The notes under the pieces: model-generated | Database searches by the model: none | Seen by the model: the letters and a program-made list of their open reading frames with translations, nothing else | What the model was told of the DNA's origin: nothing | In this document: positions 1 through 8,360 of the stretch, in pieces | How positions within the stretch are numbered: position 1 is the stretch's first letter | How the letters are laid out: every line of letters starts with the position of its first letter | Position numbers and translations under genes: made by a program | Source: Mycobacterium sp. | GTDB lineage: Bacteria > Actinomycetota > Actinomycetes > Mycobacteriales > Mycobacteriaceae | Length of the DNA: 20,323 nt | Assembly (NCBI GenBank): GCA_028706695.1 | Contig: JAQTVU010000009.1 | Coordinates: 1 to 20,323, forward strand | Direction of reading: 5' to 3'

Positions 1-42
1 GGCGATGTTGGCGCGGTCGGTGATGACGATGGTGTCGGTCAT
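1..42 (-). CDS. Start of an unidentified gene, truncated by the window edge
   Basis: An ATG at 42 reads leftward for 14 codons (MTDTIVITDRANIA) to the window edge. It is preceded by a purine-rich Shine-Dalgarno-like run (AAAGGGGGAAA) about 8-18 nt upstream. It follows the stop of the EspI-like gene by 64 nt on the same strand, so it is probably the next gene of the same operon. In chromosomal ESX loci the gene after espI is often eccD, which would make eccD a guess from gene order alone. The 14 visible residues neither confirm nor exclude it. No function is assigned. Confidence 0.55.
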   Translation of the reverse strand, partial: MTDTIVITDRANIA

Positions 43-106
43 GGTGCGGTTTCCCCCTTTGGTGGGTGTGGGTCAATAGCGTGCTGGCGGGTGGGTTGCG
101 GGTGTC

Positions 107-1963
107 TTAGCTGGACGGCAGGCTGTCGACCACCAGTGCGGCGACGTTGACGAATTGGCGGCGGGTGGCCTTGTTGAGTAGGTCGAGGTTGATGGGGCCG
201 GCCTCGGCCAGGTGCTCATCCCACGGGATCGCCCGCACTTCGTGGTTCTCGGTGTTCTTGAAGTGCGAGACCGTCGCATCGAGGTCCAGGTGCGGTTTGG
301 CCGGGCTTTGGTGGTTCATCAAAACAATTGTCCGGGTTGATAGTTCGCTCATACCGCGGGCACGTATCCAATCCATCATGTCCCGGCTGGCTTCGGCACT
401 GTCCAGCGACGTCGCGGTGACCACGACCAACGCGTCGAGGCTGGCCATGATCGTCTCGTAGGCCGGGGTCGCCGCCGAGGTGTCCATGTCGACGATGGTG
501 AACAGGTGTCCGGCCTGCAGGCAGCGCAACGCGTAGGTGTACTCCTCGGGCGTGAGAGGTTTGGCTAGCGGCGAGCGACTTGACCCCAGGACCGACAGGC
601 GGTGGTGATTGCTCTGCATGTGCGACTTGACGTCATTGACCGAGGTCAGTCGGTCATCGGACACAAACGCCTTCAGGTCGCTGGTCTGCTCACCGCGCAC
701 CCGGCGCGCTAGCGACCCGGCGTGGTCGGTGTCGACGGCGACCACTTCCCCTTTGTGGCGGGGCGCGGCGATCGTGGACGCAACGGCCATCGCGCAGACA
801 GTCTTGCCGACACCACCTTTGGGTGAGGCGAACCCGATGACCTTGGGATAGCGGATCACCTTGTTGATGCGGGCGATGTCGAGGTCGTAGTCAATCTCAC
901 TGCGGCTCTTGCCGATTGGGACATGCATACGGTGTAGCGCGCCACGCCACCCTTGCTGGGGGCCTTCACGGCGCTGGTTTTGCAGCGTGAATCCACGGTC
1001 GGCGCCGCGCTCGGGGTTGAGGTCGTCGCCGCCACGGCGCGGGGCCGGGCTGAATCGTGCGCCGGGCTGCTGCGGGGTGTAGTCCGGCGCCGGGGCGAGT
1101 CCCTGCGGCGGGCGCTGGCCCCAGTCCTCTTGAGGCCGCTGGTAGGAGGAATCGAGCTGGCGCTGCGGCGGCCCTTGGTGTCCTGCCTGCCATCCGGTCG
1201 GCGGCTGCGGGTGCTGAGAGCCCAGCCCCGTCGAGTGCTCGGCCGGGAACGGCACGGCGGCGCGCGGCGCCTGGGAAGGTCCCGCCGGGTTGAAGTGGCC
1301 AGGAGCGTCGGGGCCGGCAGCGGGCGTGTAGTCGTCGTCGGGTGCGCCGCGCCGGATCGGGAAGGGCGCCTGGCCCAGGCCGACGTCGGTGCGGGAATCC
1401 GCGGGCGCCACTGGCGGGGTGCCGTTCTGGGGCGTCGGGATTGCGTGCCGGGCGGGAACGGCGTCGACGTCGGTGGGTCGTGTCGGTGGCGGCGGGCTGT
1501 GCTCGGCGCCAGGGTGGGTTGTGAGCCTCTCCGGGTGCGCGCCGGCGGCGAATTGTTGGCCGTAGTTGGGCGTCGGTGCGGGAGTGTTATTAATTTGCCG
1601 AGTGCTTTCTTCTGAGGGGACGGCGGGGGGCGTCGGTGCGGGAGCGCCGGCGTGGCGCGACGGTGATTCGACGGGCGGTGTCGGGGGTTGGAGGAGGCCG
1701 TGGCGGCGATCTGCGTCGCGCTCTGCTGCATCGCGGGGCGCGGGGGCGTCAATGCCTTCGCGCGCGGTTGAATTCTCGTGTTGTTCAGTAGCAGAACCGA
1801 CTTCATGGTTCTGTTTGGCTGACAGGGCGTCGGTCAGCGAGTCTGCGCCGTGGTCGTCGCCGCTCGGCGTAGCGGGTGCGGTCGGGGCGGGGCCCGCAGG
1901 GTCGATCCTGGCGTAGGCGGCCCGCAAGTCGTCGTTGCTGATGTCTTCGCTGTCGAATTTCAT
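107..1963 (-). CDS. EspI-like ESX-associated protein: proline-rich N-terminus plus MinD/ParA-type ATPase
   Basis: 618 aa. Residues 1 to about 340 are low-complexity and rich in Pro, Ala, Gln and charged residues. The C-terminal ~250 residues are a P-loop ATPase of the MinD/ParA (SIMIBI) type. It has a deviant Walker A, KGGVGKT, at 382-388, a switch-like AVDTD at 409-413, and a Walker B-like TIVDMD at 489-494. The ending (IPWDEHLAEAG, then INLDLLNK) closely follows the C-terminal pattern of mycobacterial EspI (Rv3876). Known family role: EspI associates with ESX loci and in M. tuberculosis is linked to regulation of ESX-1 secretion by ATP level. I start the gene at ATG 1963 (MKFDSEDIS) because AGGAAACAGGAAT lies directly upstream; an in-frame start at 2065 would run into the end of the upstream gene. 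It sits 73 nt after the VirB6-like gene. A plasmid-partition ParA is the main alternative, but the long Pro-rich N-terminus and ESX context favour EspI. Confidence 0.82.
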   Translation of the reverse strand: MKFDSEDISNDDLRAAYARIDPAGPAPTAPATPSGDDHGADSLTDALSAKQNHEVGSATEQHENSTAREGIDAPAPRDAAERDADRRHGLLQPPTPPVESPSRHAGAPAPTPPAVPSEESTRQINNTPAPTPNYGQQFAAGAHPERLTTHPGAEHSPPPPTRPTDVDAVPARHAIPTPQNGTPPVAPADSRTDVGLGQAPFPIRRGAPDDDYTPAAGPDAPGHFNPAGPSQAPRAAVPFPAEHSTGLGSQHPQPPTGWQAGHQGPPQRQLDSSYQRPQEDWGQRPPQGLAPAPDYTPQQPGARFSPAPRRGGDDLNPERGADRGFTLQNQRREGPQQGWRGALHRMHVPIGKSRSEIDYDLDIARINKVIRYPKVIGFASPKGGVGKTVCAMAVASTIAAPRHKGEVVAVDTDHAGSLARRVRGEQTSDLKAFVSDDRLTSVNDVKSHMQSNHHRLSVLGSSRSPLAKPLTPEEYTYALRCLQAGHLFTIVDMDTSAATPAYETIMASLDALVVVTATSLDSAEASRDMMDWIRARGMSELSTRTIVLMNHQSPAKPHLDLDATVSHFKNTENHEVRAIPWDEHLAEAGPINLDLLNKATRRQFVNVAALVVDSLPSS

Positions 1964-2007
1964 ATTCCTGTTTCCTGTTTGCGAGCGGTCCAAATTTCTT
2001 ATACGGC

Positions 2008-2017
2008 GGAGTTTATA
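2008..2017 (-). promoter_or_regulatory. AT-rich motif TATAAACTCC upstream of the espI-like gene
   Basis: On the minus strand the 10-mer TATAAACTCC lies about 45 nt before the espI-like ATG, in the short gap after the virB6-like stop. A second AT-rich box (GTATAAG) follows it. The same 10-mer occurs on the plus strand at 18492-18501, about 50 nt before the VirB8-like ATG. AT-rich boxes at similar distances from two starts suggest a shared promoter or operator element. I see no convincing -35. This is inference from sequence only. Confidence 0.35.
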
Positions 2018-2036
2018 GTTGTGATGGGGGGAAAAC

Positions 2037-4238
2037 TCAGACCCAGTCCCCGAACCCGCGGTCATTTTTCGTCTCGATGCGGATCTGTCCGGTGGAATCA
2101 GCGGCGAACACGATGCGGTCGAGTTCCTCCTCGTCCTCGGGCAGGGTCGGGATGGCCTCGATCCCGCGTGCGAGCAGCAGGTTGCGGTGATGGTTGAACC
2201 GCTGGATCCATTGCGCGGCGGTCAACACCGACCGAAGATCGGGTTCGGCGGCGGCTAAGTCGGGTGTCTCTTCGTCGGAACGGGGGCCGTCGTAGCCGAG
2301 GTATGCCTGAGTGGTGCGCGTGATGATTTCGTCGATGCTGGTCGCTGACAGGTCGACGTTGTGCAGGCGCGCTGCTTCAGCGCGCGCGGCCTCGACAAGA
2401 CGTGCCATGGAGTACTCAGGGGCCGTGGAGACGGTGGTCGACGGTGCGGGGTTGGTGTCGGCTGGTGTCTGGGGTGCGGGGGGGTCGGCTGCTACGAGCG
2501 CTGCTGGTGGGCTGAATTGGTCTGGGGGTGGGGCGAATTGGGGCAGGCCGCCGCGGAACCAGACATGTGGGAGAAGGGGTTGGACGGTGTGGGCGTCGGG
2601 GGGCGGGTTTTGCGCGGGTGCTGGCAGCGCGGGTCGGATGGTGCCGTCGAGGTCGGCGGCGGCGATGGGACCGGCGGGGGTGGAGTCGGTGGCGGGGCGT
2701 GGCTCACCGGTGATCGTGACGCGTGTGGTGGGCTTGTCGTAGAGCTTGGGCTTCTCGGTGGCGGCCTGGAATTCGGGTGTGTCGTCGATGATGGCCGTCG
2801 CCACGGTGTCAGCTCCGTCCTGGTTGCGTAGCCACTCGCTCGCGGACTTACGCGCGTTGTCCAATGCGGCGGTGGAGCTCGTGCGGATTTGTTGGTACTG
2901 GCGTTTGGCCCAGGAACCGGGTTGATCGAGCGCACCGCCCATGGCGGTGGACATCACGGTGGCCGGTGCGTTGGGCGGGTAGAGGTTGAGCCATGTCTGG
3001 GACTTTTGGATCTTGGATTTGAACAGGGCCAGCAGGGACGTCTTTTTCTCCAGGACGAACAGGATTGCTTTGCCGGAGAGGTAGTAGCCGGCCGCGGCGA
3101 GTAGCACCTTGATCAGGGTCGGCAGGAATGAGAGCACCGAGGTCACGAGCTGCAGGAACAGTGACGGGCCTGCGGAGGCGATGAACAGGACCGCGATGGC
3201 CAGGGTGCCGTGCACGGCGCCGCGGGCGGCGGCGGCGGCCAGCGGGTCGTAGGGGCGGCGGTTGGCCAGGGTGAGCGCGGCGATCCAGGTGGCGCCGATG
3301 AAGTAGCCCACGGACAGCGTCAGGTGTTTGAAGAACTCCATGGCGACGACGAGGCTGAAGCTCAAGAAGGCCCAGGCGATGAAGACTGCGGCCACGGCGA
3401 TGGCCAGGGTCCACAAGTCCGGGTCGGTGGCGGCGAGTTGACTGGCGGTCAGGCAACGGGGGTTGGCGGCGCCGTTGTTGATCGCCAGTGACCACTGGTG
3501 TGCGCAGTCGGGGCTGAGGAACTGGCGGTAGTTCACCAGGAACGTCACTGACCGGATCATGTCGCTGGTGGCCCCGGTGATGACGTGCTCGTTGCCGCCA
3601 CTGTCGCCGGTGAACGACAGCATGTTGGCGCTGGCCAGTACGGCGTCGACGATCTCGCGGATGATGGCGAACGGGTTGGTGGCCAGAACCCATACCACCC
3701 CCATCATCACCAGCCCGGATCCGAGGCGCTGCCATTGTGCTTTGGCGATCTGGGTGTTGGAGGGCAGCCACTGCTCGAGCAACCCCGGGGGGGCGGCCCC
3801 CGGGGCCCGGGCGTGTGGGGGTACGCCGGCGGCCGGGGTGCCGCTACGGATGACGAACACGCTGAGCAGTAGGACGACGAACGTGGCGACCATGATCACC
3901 GTCGGTGGAACGACGGCGTAGAGGTGGCGGGTGATGCCGTTGTAGAAGTTGGTCAGCGGCGTCAGCCACCTGTTGGGGTCCAGGATCAGGCGCATCAGCG
4001 CGGTCGCGTAGGACGATCCGAGGAGGTAGCCCAGCGAGTAGAAGAAGTCGGCCCCGCCGGCGTAGACGATTCTGTGGAGGATGTCGAAGGTTCCCGGTTC
4101 CAGCATCAGCCGGTAGTGGGCGATGACGCCGCCGTCACTGTCGGTGAGGCCGAGCCAGTCCAGCAGTGGGTTGTCCGCGCGGGTGACCGGGAGTGAGGGC
4201 CCGGGAAGCGTTGGGGCCGCGGGCAGCAGTGTGGTCAT
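2037..4238 (-). CDS. Polytopic membrane protein, VirB6/TrbL-like T4SS channel component
   Basis: 733 aa. The N-terminal ~420 residues carry about six hydrophobic spans, at roughly 106-130, 174-193, 275-300, 309-325, 343-366 and 371-394. Between spans 2 and 3 is a ~80-residue, probably external, loop with two cysteines (C245, C262). Residues from about 400 to 733 form a long hydrophilic tail rich in Pro, Ala and acidic residues, ending FGDWV. This topology and the position directly after a VirB4-type ATPase match VirB6/TrbL-like proteins of Gram-positive conjugation systems, which form part of the inner-membrane channel. The start ATG overlaps the VirB4-like stop (ATGA), indicating translational coupling. 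The primary sequence of this family is poorly conserved, so the call rests on topology and context. The long C-terminal tail is presumably cytoplasmic and may contact ATPases or substrate. Confidence 0.68.
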   Translation of the reverse strand: MTTLLPAAPTLPGPSLPVTRADNPLLDWLGLTDSDGGVIAHYRLMLEPGTFDILHRIVYAGGADFFYSLGYLLGSSYATALMRLILDPNRWLTPLTNFYNGITRHLYAVVPPTVIMVATFVVLLLSVFVIRSGTPAAGVPPHARAPGAAPPGLLEQWLPSNTQIAKAQWQRLGSGLVMMGVVWVLATNPFAIIREIVDAVLASANMLSFTGDSGGNEHVITGATSDMIRSVTFLVNYRQFLSPDCAHQWSLAINNGAANPRCLTASQLAATDPDLWTLAIAVAAVFIAWAFLSFSLVVAMEFFKHLTLSVGYFIGATWIAALTLANRRPYDPLAAAAARGAVHGTLAIAVLFIASAGPSLFLQLVTSVLSFLPTLIKVLLAAAGYYLSGKAILFVLEKKTSLLALFKSKIQKSQTWLNLYPPNAPATVMSTAMGGALDQPGSWAKRQYQQIRTSSTAALDNARKSASEWLRNQDGADTVATAIIDDTPEFQAATEKPKLYDKPTTRVTITGEPRPATDSTPAGPIAAADLDGTIRPALPAPAQNPPPDAHTVQPLLPHVWFRGGLPQFAPPPDQFSPPAALVAADPPAPQTPADTNPAPSTTVSTAPEYSMARLVEAARAEAARLHNVDLSATSIDEIITRTTQAYLGYDGPRSDEETPDLAAAEPDLRSVLTAAQWIQRFNHHRNLLLARGIEAIPTLPEDEEELDRIVFAADSTGQIRIETKNDRGFGDWV

Positions 4239-7048
4239 GGGGAGACCTGCGCGGCGTGGGAGTGGTGGCCGTTGGTCGATTCGGGGGTGACGAGGTCGCG
4301 GATACGAATGCGGGTGGAAGCCGTTGTGTCGCTGTAGCGGCGGCGGCGCCGTAGCAGGTGATCCAGGGTGCGAATCCGGCAGATGTTGCCGCCGTCGTTG
4401 TACCAGCCTTCGCCTTCACGATTGGCGACGGGTCGGCCGGCCTCGTCGTCCCACGGTGAGGTGTCTTCGACACATCTGGTCACGAGCCTCTTTGTGACGG
4501 GCATGTCAGCCCATTTCAGTCCGCCGGCGGCGTTGTCTTGGGTCTTCTGTCGCAGCATCAGCTTGCGCTCGATCATGGCCGTGTGCTCATCGGCATCGGA
4601 GTAACTCTGGAACGCCACTAGGACGAATCGCTTTTTCTTGCGGCCCATCCGGTCGACCTGTTCGACGAGGCGCTCCATCACCTTCGAGCCCTTGAGTAAC
4701 TTGAGTTCGTCGGCGACGAACGCGCATGGGACCGAGATCGTGTCGAAACGTTCAGCGGTCAGGTGCGCGATTGCCGTGTAGGCCATCGCGGCGAATTTCT
4801 GGGAGTCCTCGGCGGCAGCGAACGTCTCCCCCGGTTTCGGCCTGTGCACCGACAGTTTGTGCGTGCGGAAGATGACCGTCTGGTGTTGTGGTCTGAACGC
4901 CGGGTAGTTCATGCGCTGGCCGTTGATGACGGGGTCGATGAAGGCATGGGTGTAGGGCAGCCGGCCCCACGACGACAGCCCCAGATTCAGCGCTCGCGCG
5001 GCTTGGTTGGCCAGCGTGGGGAGGTGCTCGATGAGGTCGCGGGTCGAGTTGATGTGCATGGTTTTCCGGTAGTCGGGGGCCAGCAGCGAACCCAGCAGGG
5101 CGGCCTCCTCGGAACGGCGGTCAAAACCCAGCAGCGGCAGCCACAGGTCCAAGAAGATGCGTGCCGCGGCGGCGGGGGCGAAGCACTTGAGGATGTCCAT
5201 CGAGCGGCCGCCGCCGATCGCGGCGGTGGGGTCGGTGACGTCGATGATCTCGGGCTGGGTCAGCGACTGCGCGAAGACGACGAATTCGCCGTCGCCGTCC
5301 TGGTCGATGATGTGCTGGGGCAGGTGCAGGTCGTGCATGAACCCGATGAGGACCTTGAGGAACTGAGACTTGCCGGCTCCCTGCGTGCCCAGGGCGGCTA
5401 GTGAGGCGTTGCCTTTGTCGGTGGCGCGCAGGATGTCCCAGTGCACGATCTGGCCGAGGGCGTTCTCTTCGTTGATCATCACGGGGATACCGACAGGGTC
5501 ACCGACGACCGTGCGCCGGATCGGCATGAAGCCACTGAACAGCCTTGCCGTGGTCGCTTGCTTGAGATCGTCGACCACCGGGGGGCACGGCGCGCCCGGG
5601 AACATGGCCTGCCACAGGTCGAACTGGCCACCGACCGGCGTGATTGGGGTGAAGTCGTGCTCGATGAAATGCCGTTCGATCGCGCTGACGTGCTCGGCGA
5701 GTTTTTCGCGGTTCTGGTGAGCGAACGAGAAGATCGCAGCGACGCGCATGCCCCGGGGGGCCGGTTCGTCTTTGACGTGATGGCGAAACGCCCGCTGCTC
5801 GTCGCGGCGGTCGGCATAGTCTTCGGCGTCGAACTCGTCTTGGGTGTTGGCGTCGTCTTCGGCGTCGAGTTCTTTTCTGGCGCGGCGCATCCCGGTTTTG
5901 CTGACCAGCTCTTGGGAGAAGTCGAAGCGCAGCGCGAAGTCGGCATCGACGCCGATCTCCTGGTCGACGAGGTAGGTGAAGGTGTTGATGTCCAGGCTGG
6001 CCGCCGACGGGTAGCGCGCGATAGCCATCTGGGTCTGGTAACTGGTGTATCCGTCAGGGAACTCCACTGAGCGGGTGCCGACGTTGTGCACGGCGATCTG
6101 CTGGGACCAGCGGGTCGATTTGAAGTTCTGCAGCAGCGTGGTGCGTCCGGTTACCGAGGACCGTTTGACGGTAATGCTGCCGGCGATGACTGCGGCGATC
6201 GCCAAGGCCGTCAAGGCGATCCCGGCCCAGCGATAGCTCGTCGTCAGGGTCGCTGCGGCTGCGGCGGCAAGGCAGGCCACGGCAAGGGTGGTGGTGGGCA
6301 ACCCGCGGCTGCCGCGTTGGGTCACTGCCGGGTTGTCGTCTTTGACCTCGTCGATGAAGCGCTCGTACAGCGCGTCGGTGTCGGCGTTTTTGTTGATGTG
6401 CACTTCGGGGAAGCTGCGCGGTCCGCGCCGGGCCGCACGGATGAGAGAGCCGTCCGGGAAATCCGGGACGGTGATCGCGCGTAGTCGGGCGCGGTCGAAC
6501 ACCCAGTCGGTGTGTTCCTGGGTGGCCCGGATCGGCTTCCACTCCGGCGGCAGCGCGCGGAAGTACTGCTCCTCGAGGTCGGTGATTGCGCGGCGGGAGA
6601 CGTTGCGGTGCGGATCGACGACCGCCACCGACGACAGCAAGGATTCAACGATGTTGCGGCTCACGGGGAATCCGATCGCCAGGAAGTAGATGCGCTGGTA
6701 TTCGGCGAGCTCGCGGGTGTCGGCGATCCTGGAGTAGAGCGCGTTGTATTGCGCGGTCAGCTCGGGGTAGTTCTCTTTGGTGAAGTCCTCGATGCCCGCA
6801 CAGCTGCGCGCCATGATCGTTTGCGCGGGGGTTTGCGCTTTCGCTCCGAGGAGCAAGAACTCGGTGGCTTGCAGTTTGGACAGCTGACTGAAGAGCCGGT
6901 CGTGAGCGCTTTGGCAGCTGCTGATCTTGTCGATGTTGTACGGGTTGACGTTGATTCCACGCAGCAGATAGGTCGCCCACACGGTTCCGTCGGCGGTGTA
7001 GATGACGTTGCCGTCCTGCTTGGCGATCGCCGGGAAATAGTCGCCCAC
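4235..7048 (-). CDS. VirB4/TraC-type conjugation ATPase
   Basis: 937 aa, longer than a typical VirB4 of about 800. Residues 1-240 resemble the VirB4/TraC N-terminal region (for example the stretch around ITDLEEQYFRALPPEW, 155-170). Two closely spaced hydrophobic spans follow at about 252-268 and 274-293. An unusually acidic segment lies at 394-420 (DAEDD... DAEDYADRRDE). The C-terminal motor domain has Walker A GTQGAGKS at 554-561 and a Walker B-like hydrophobic strand with ADE at 779-781, followed by a conserved-looking RMGRKKKR at 800-807. VirB4 ATPases energise assembly of, and transfer through, the type IV secretion channel at the inner membrane. The start is GTG at 7048 with GGAAGGAACTGACCC just upstream. 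Only 3 nt separate it from the preceding small gene, and its last 4 nt overlap the next gene. The motor identity is secure; VirB4 versus another VirB4-related conjugation ATPase is inferred from the N-terminus and neighbours. Confidence 0.87.
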   Translation of the reverse strand: MGDYFPAIAKQDGNVIYTADGTVWATYLLRGINVNPYNIDKISSCQSAHDRLFSQLSKLQATEFLLLGAKAQTPAQTIMARSCAGIEDFTKENYPELTAQYNALYSRIADTRELAEYQRIYFLAIGFPVSRNIVESLLSSVAVVDPHRNVSRRAITDLEEQYFRALPPEWKPIRATQEHTDWVFDRARLRAITVPDFPDGSLIRAARRGPRSFPEVHINKNADTDALYERFIDEVKDDNPAVTQRGSRGLPTTTLAVACLAAAAAATLTTSYRWAGIALTALAIAAVIAGSITVKRSSVTGRTTLLQNFKSTRWSQQIAVHNVGTRSVEFPDGYTSYQTQMAIARYPSAASLDINTFTYLVDQEIGVDADFALRFDFSQELVSKTGMRRARKELDAEDDANTQDEFDAEDYADRRDEQRAFRHHVKDEPAPRGMRVAAIFSFAHQNREKLAEHVSAIERHFIEHDFTPITPVGGQFDLWQAMFPGAPCPPVVDDLKQATTARLFSGFMPIRRTVVGDPVGIPVMINEENALGQIVHWDILRATDKGNASLAALGTQGAGKSQFLKVLIGFMHDLHLPQHIIDQDGDGEFVVFAQSLTQPEIIDVTDPTAAIGGGRSMDILKCFAPAAAARIFLDLWLPLLGFDRRSEEAALLGSLLAPDYRKTMHINSTRDLIEHLPTLANQAARALNLGLSSWGRLPYTHAFIDPVINGQRMNYPAFRPQHQTVIFRTHKLSVHRPKPGETFAAAEDSQKFAAMAYTAIAHLTAERFDTISVPCAFVADELKLLKGSKVMERLVEQVDRMGRKKKRFVLVAFQSYSDADEHTAMIERKLMLRQKTQDNAAGGLKWADMPVTKRLVTRCVEDTSPWDDEAGRPVANREGEGWYNDGGNICRIRTLDHLLRRRRRYSDTTASTRIRIRDLVTPESTNGHHSHAAQVSP

Positions 7049-7051
7049 GGG

Positions 7052-7360
7052 TCAGTTCCTTCCAGTGTTGGTGACATACGGGCGGCGCGCCGCGCCCCAC
7101 AGCAGACGGACTCGCGTCACCTCCCCGAGCGCCCCCTGCGGATCGACTCGGTTGAGGTGCCAGTTGGCAAGGACCACTGCGGCGGCCGCGGCCGCGGCGA
7201 CTGCTACGCCGACCCAGGTGCCCACCAGTACCTTGATCGCGAGCCCTATCGGGATGGTGGCGATGATGAGCGTCATCGACGGCAGCTGGTATCGCTGGCC
7301 GAGGATGGTCCATTCGACGTCGATGCGGTCGACGCCATTGAAGATCCGTGAGGCACGCAT
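7052..7360 (-). CDS. Small two-span membrane protein, VirB3/PrgI-like
   Basis: 102 aa. A polar N-terminus of about 28 residues (RIDVEWTILGQRYQLPS) is followed by two hydrophobic segments at about 29-47 and 48-66; the second is almost pure Ala/Val. A basic, soluble C-terminus follows (VRLLWGAARRPYV). Size, two adjacent membrane spans and placement immediately before virB4 match the VirB3/PrgI slot of Gram-positive type IV secretion operons, where the protein sits in the inner membrane with VirB4. ATG at 7360 has only a weak purine stretch (GAAGAGC) upstream. It lies 33 nt after the VirB2-like gene and 3 nt before virB4. The sequence itself is not diagnostic, so the family call rests mainly on topology and synteny. 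Confidence 0.6.
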   Translation of the reverse strand: MRASRIFNGVDRIDVEWTILGQRYQLPSMTLIIATIPIGLAIKVLVGTWVGVAVAAAAAAAVVLANWHLNRVDPQGALGEVTRVRLLWGAARRPYVTNTGRN

Positions 7361-7393
7361 GCAAGCAGCTCTTCGTCCGTGAAGAAAGTGACG

Positions 7394-7720
7394 TCAGCTG
7401 GCGGCGCCGCCGAAGACGTTGGCGGCGAGTGAGGCCAGCGTCCACGCGACTGCGACGAACCCTTCGAAGATGCCGAAGACCTTCGCTTCCTCCATCAGCT
7501 TCTTCGTTTTGCCAGCCGCGTCCTTCTCCATTTGGACGCGCAGCGCCGCGACGGCGAAGACGGCGACACCGATGACGCCGGCGGCCAGGCAGACGCGGTT
7601 CACGATCTTGAGGATGCTGCCGTTGGAGGTGCCGTCACCGCTGCCGATGTCGGCGAGGACCCGCACGGTGTCGGTGTGCGTGGTCAGCATGGTCACGGCG
7701 GGCTCGATGATGTGCAACAT
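7394..7720 (-). CDS. Small hydrophobic protein, possible VirB2/TrbC-like T4SS component
   Basis: 108 aa with two predicted spans (about 38-60 and 82-103). They are separated by a short, highly charged cytoplasmic-type loop (MEKDAAGKTKKLMEEAK, 64-80). This hairpin of two helices joined by a basic loop, and its place as first gene of the T4SS operon, resemble VirB2/TrbC pilin-like proteins. The N-terminal ~35 residues lack an obvious cleavable signal, which is atypical for a pilin. I start at ATG 7720 because AGGGGAGCTCTCC lies directly upstream; an in-frame start at 7825 would add a Pro/Cys-rich segment that looks non-coding. It could instead be an unrelated small membrane subunit of the conjugation channel. 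Confidence 0.6.
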   Translation of the reverse strand: MLHIIEPAVTMLTTHTDTVRVLADIGSGDGTSNGSILKIVNRVCLAAGVIGVAVFAVAALRVQMEKDAAGKTKKLMEEAKVFGIFEGFVAVAWTLASLAANVFGGAAS

Positions 7721-7779
7721 GGAGAGCTCCCCTTGTTTAGCCGGGCACGCTTTGCTCGTGCACGGACATTGGTGTGCGG

Positions 7780-7809
7780 GGTGAAAAGCGCCGGGCGGCG
7801 GCTCTTCAC
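7780..7809 (-). promoter_or_regulatory. Imperfect hairpin in the putative leader of the virB2-like gene
   Basis: GTGAAAAGC near 7780 can pair with GCTCTTCAC near 7801-7809 with one mismatch, forming a stem about 60 nt upstream of the virB2-like start. It lies between a possible -10 (TACGTT on the minus strand, 7821-7816, fitting TANNNT) and the gene, so it could be a leader structure. The promoter guess lacks a good -35. Confidence 0.22.
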
Positions 7810-8114
7810 GCGGGGAACGTAACAACGCTCAACACGCCGGTTGTGAACCGACACTTTTTGGCGGCACAAACTTTTCACCACCCTCGGCGTCTCGTTTTTG
7901 CAGGTCAGGGAGCCGGCCCAGCGGCTGCGGTTTACGGCGCGACGAGGAGCGCCGCGCGAAGGCGGGCCCCCTGGGGCGCCCGCGCCCGGGGCATTGCCGA
8001 CACCGCGGTCACGGGTGCCTGCTCCCGCACTGCTGTCGACCAGCGCGCCCGGCGTCAATGCGTCCAACATTGGCGCCGCCTGGGCTGTCCGCGCGGGCGG
8101 CCGGCGTCAGCAAA

Positions 8115-8157
8115 CCGGCGCGCGCGTGCCCGCGGGGCGCTCGCAGTCGCGCGCCGG
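8115..8157. repeat. 10-bp perfect inverted repeat, GC-rich
   Basis: CCGGCGCGCG at 8115-8124 is the exact reverse complement of CGCGCGCCGG at 8148-8157, with a 23-nt GC-rich spacer. It lies inside the gene-free stretch. Such repeats are more likely by chance at this base composition, so the function is unknown. Confidence 0.5.
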
Positions 8158-8360
8158 GCACCGGACGGCAGCGGCGGCGCCCGGCGAGATAGGGGCGCTG
8201 CCACCGTGCCCCGATTCCAGGGGGTGTTGGCGCGCGACTGGGCGGCGGGGCGCACGGCCCCGGGGGGCTGCTCTGGGTGCAAACCGCACTGGGGGGTCCG
8301 TGCGCCCCAGCGTTGCCACAGCCTTCACGCACACCCCCACCAGCGCCCGCCCTGGGGCTG

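Noticed and set aside
953..1615. Plus-strand open frame opposite the espI-like proline-rich region
   Set aside because: It is Arg/Gly/Val-rich, as expected from the antisense of Pro/Ala-rich codons, and overlaps a well-supported gene.
107..1963. Plasmid partition ParA
   Set aside because: The Walker motif alone would fit, but the long proline-rich N-terminus, the EspI-like C-terminal pattern and the ESX context fit EspI better, and no parB-like gene is adjacent.
7721..7825. Longer start for the virB2-like gene
   Set aside because: The added residues are Pro/Cys-rich and unlike a small membrane protein, whereas ATG 7720 has a good ribosome-binding site immediately upstream.
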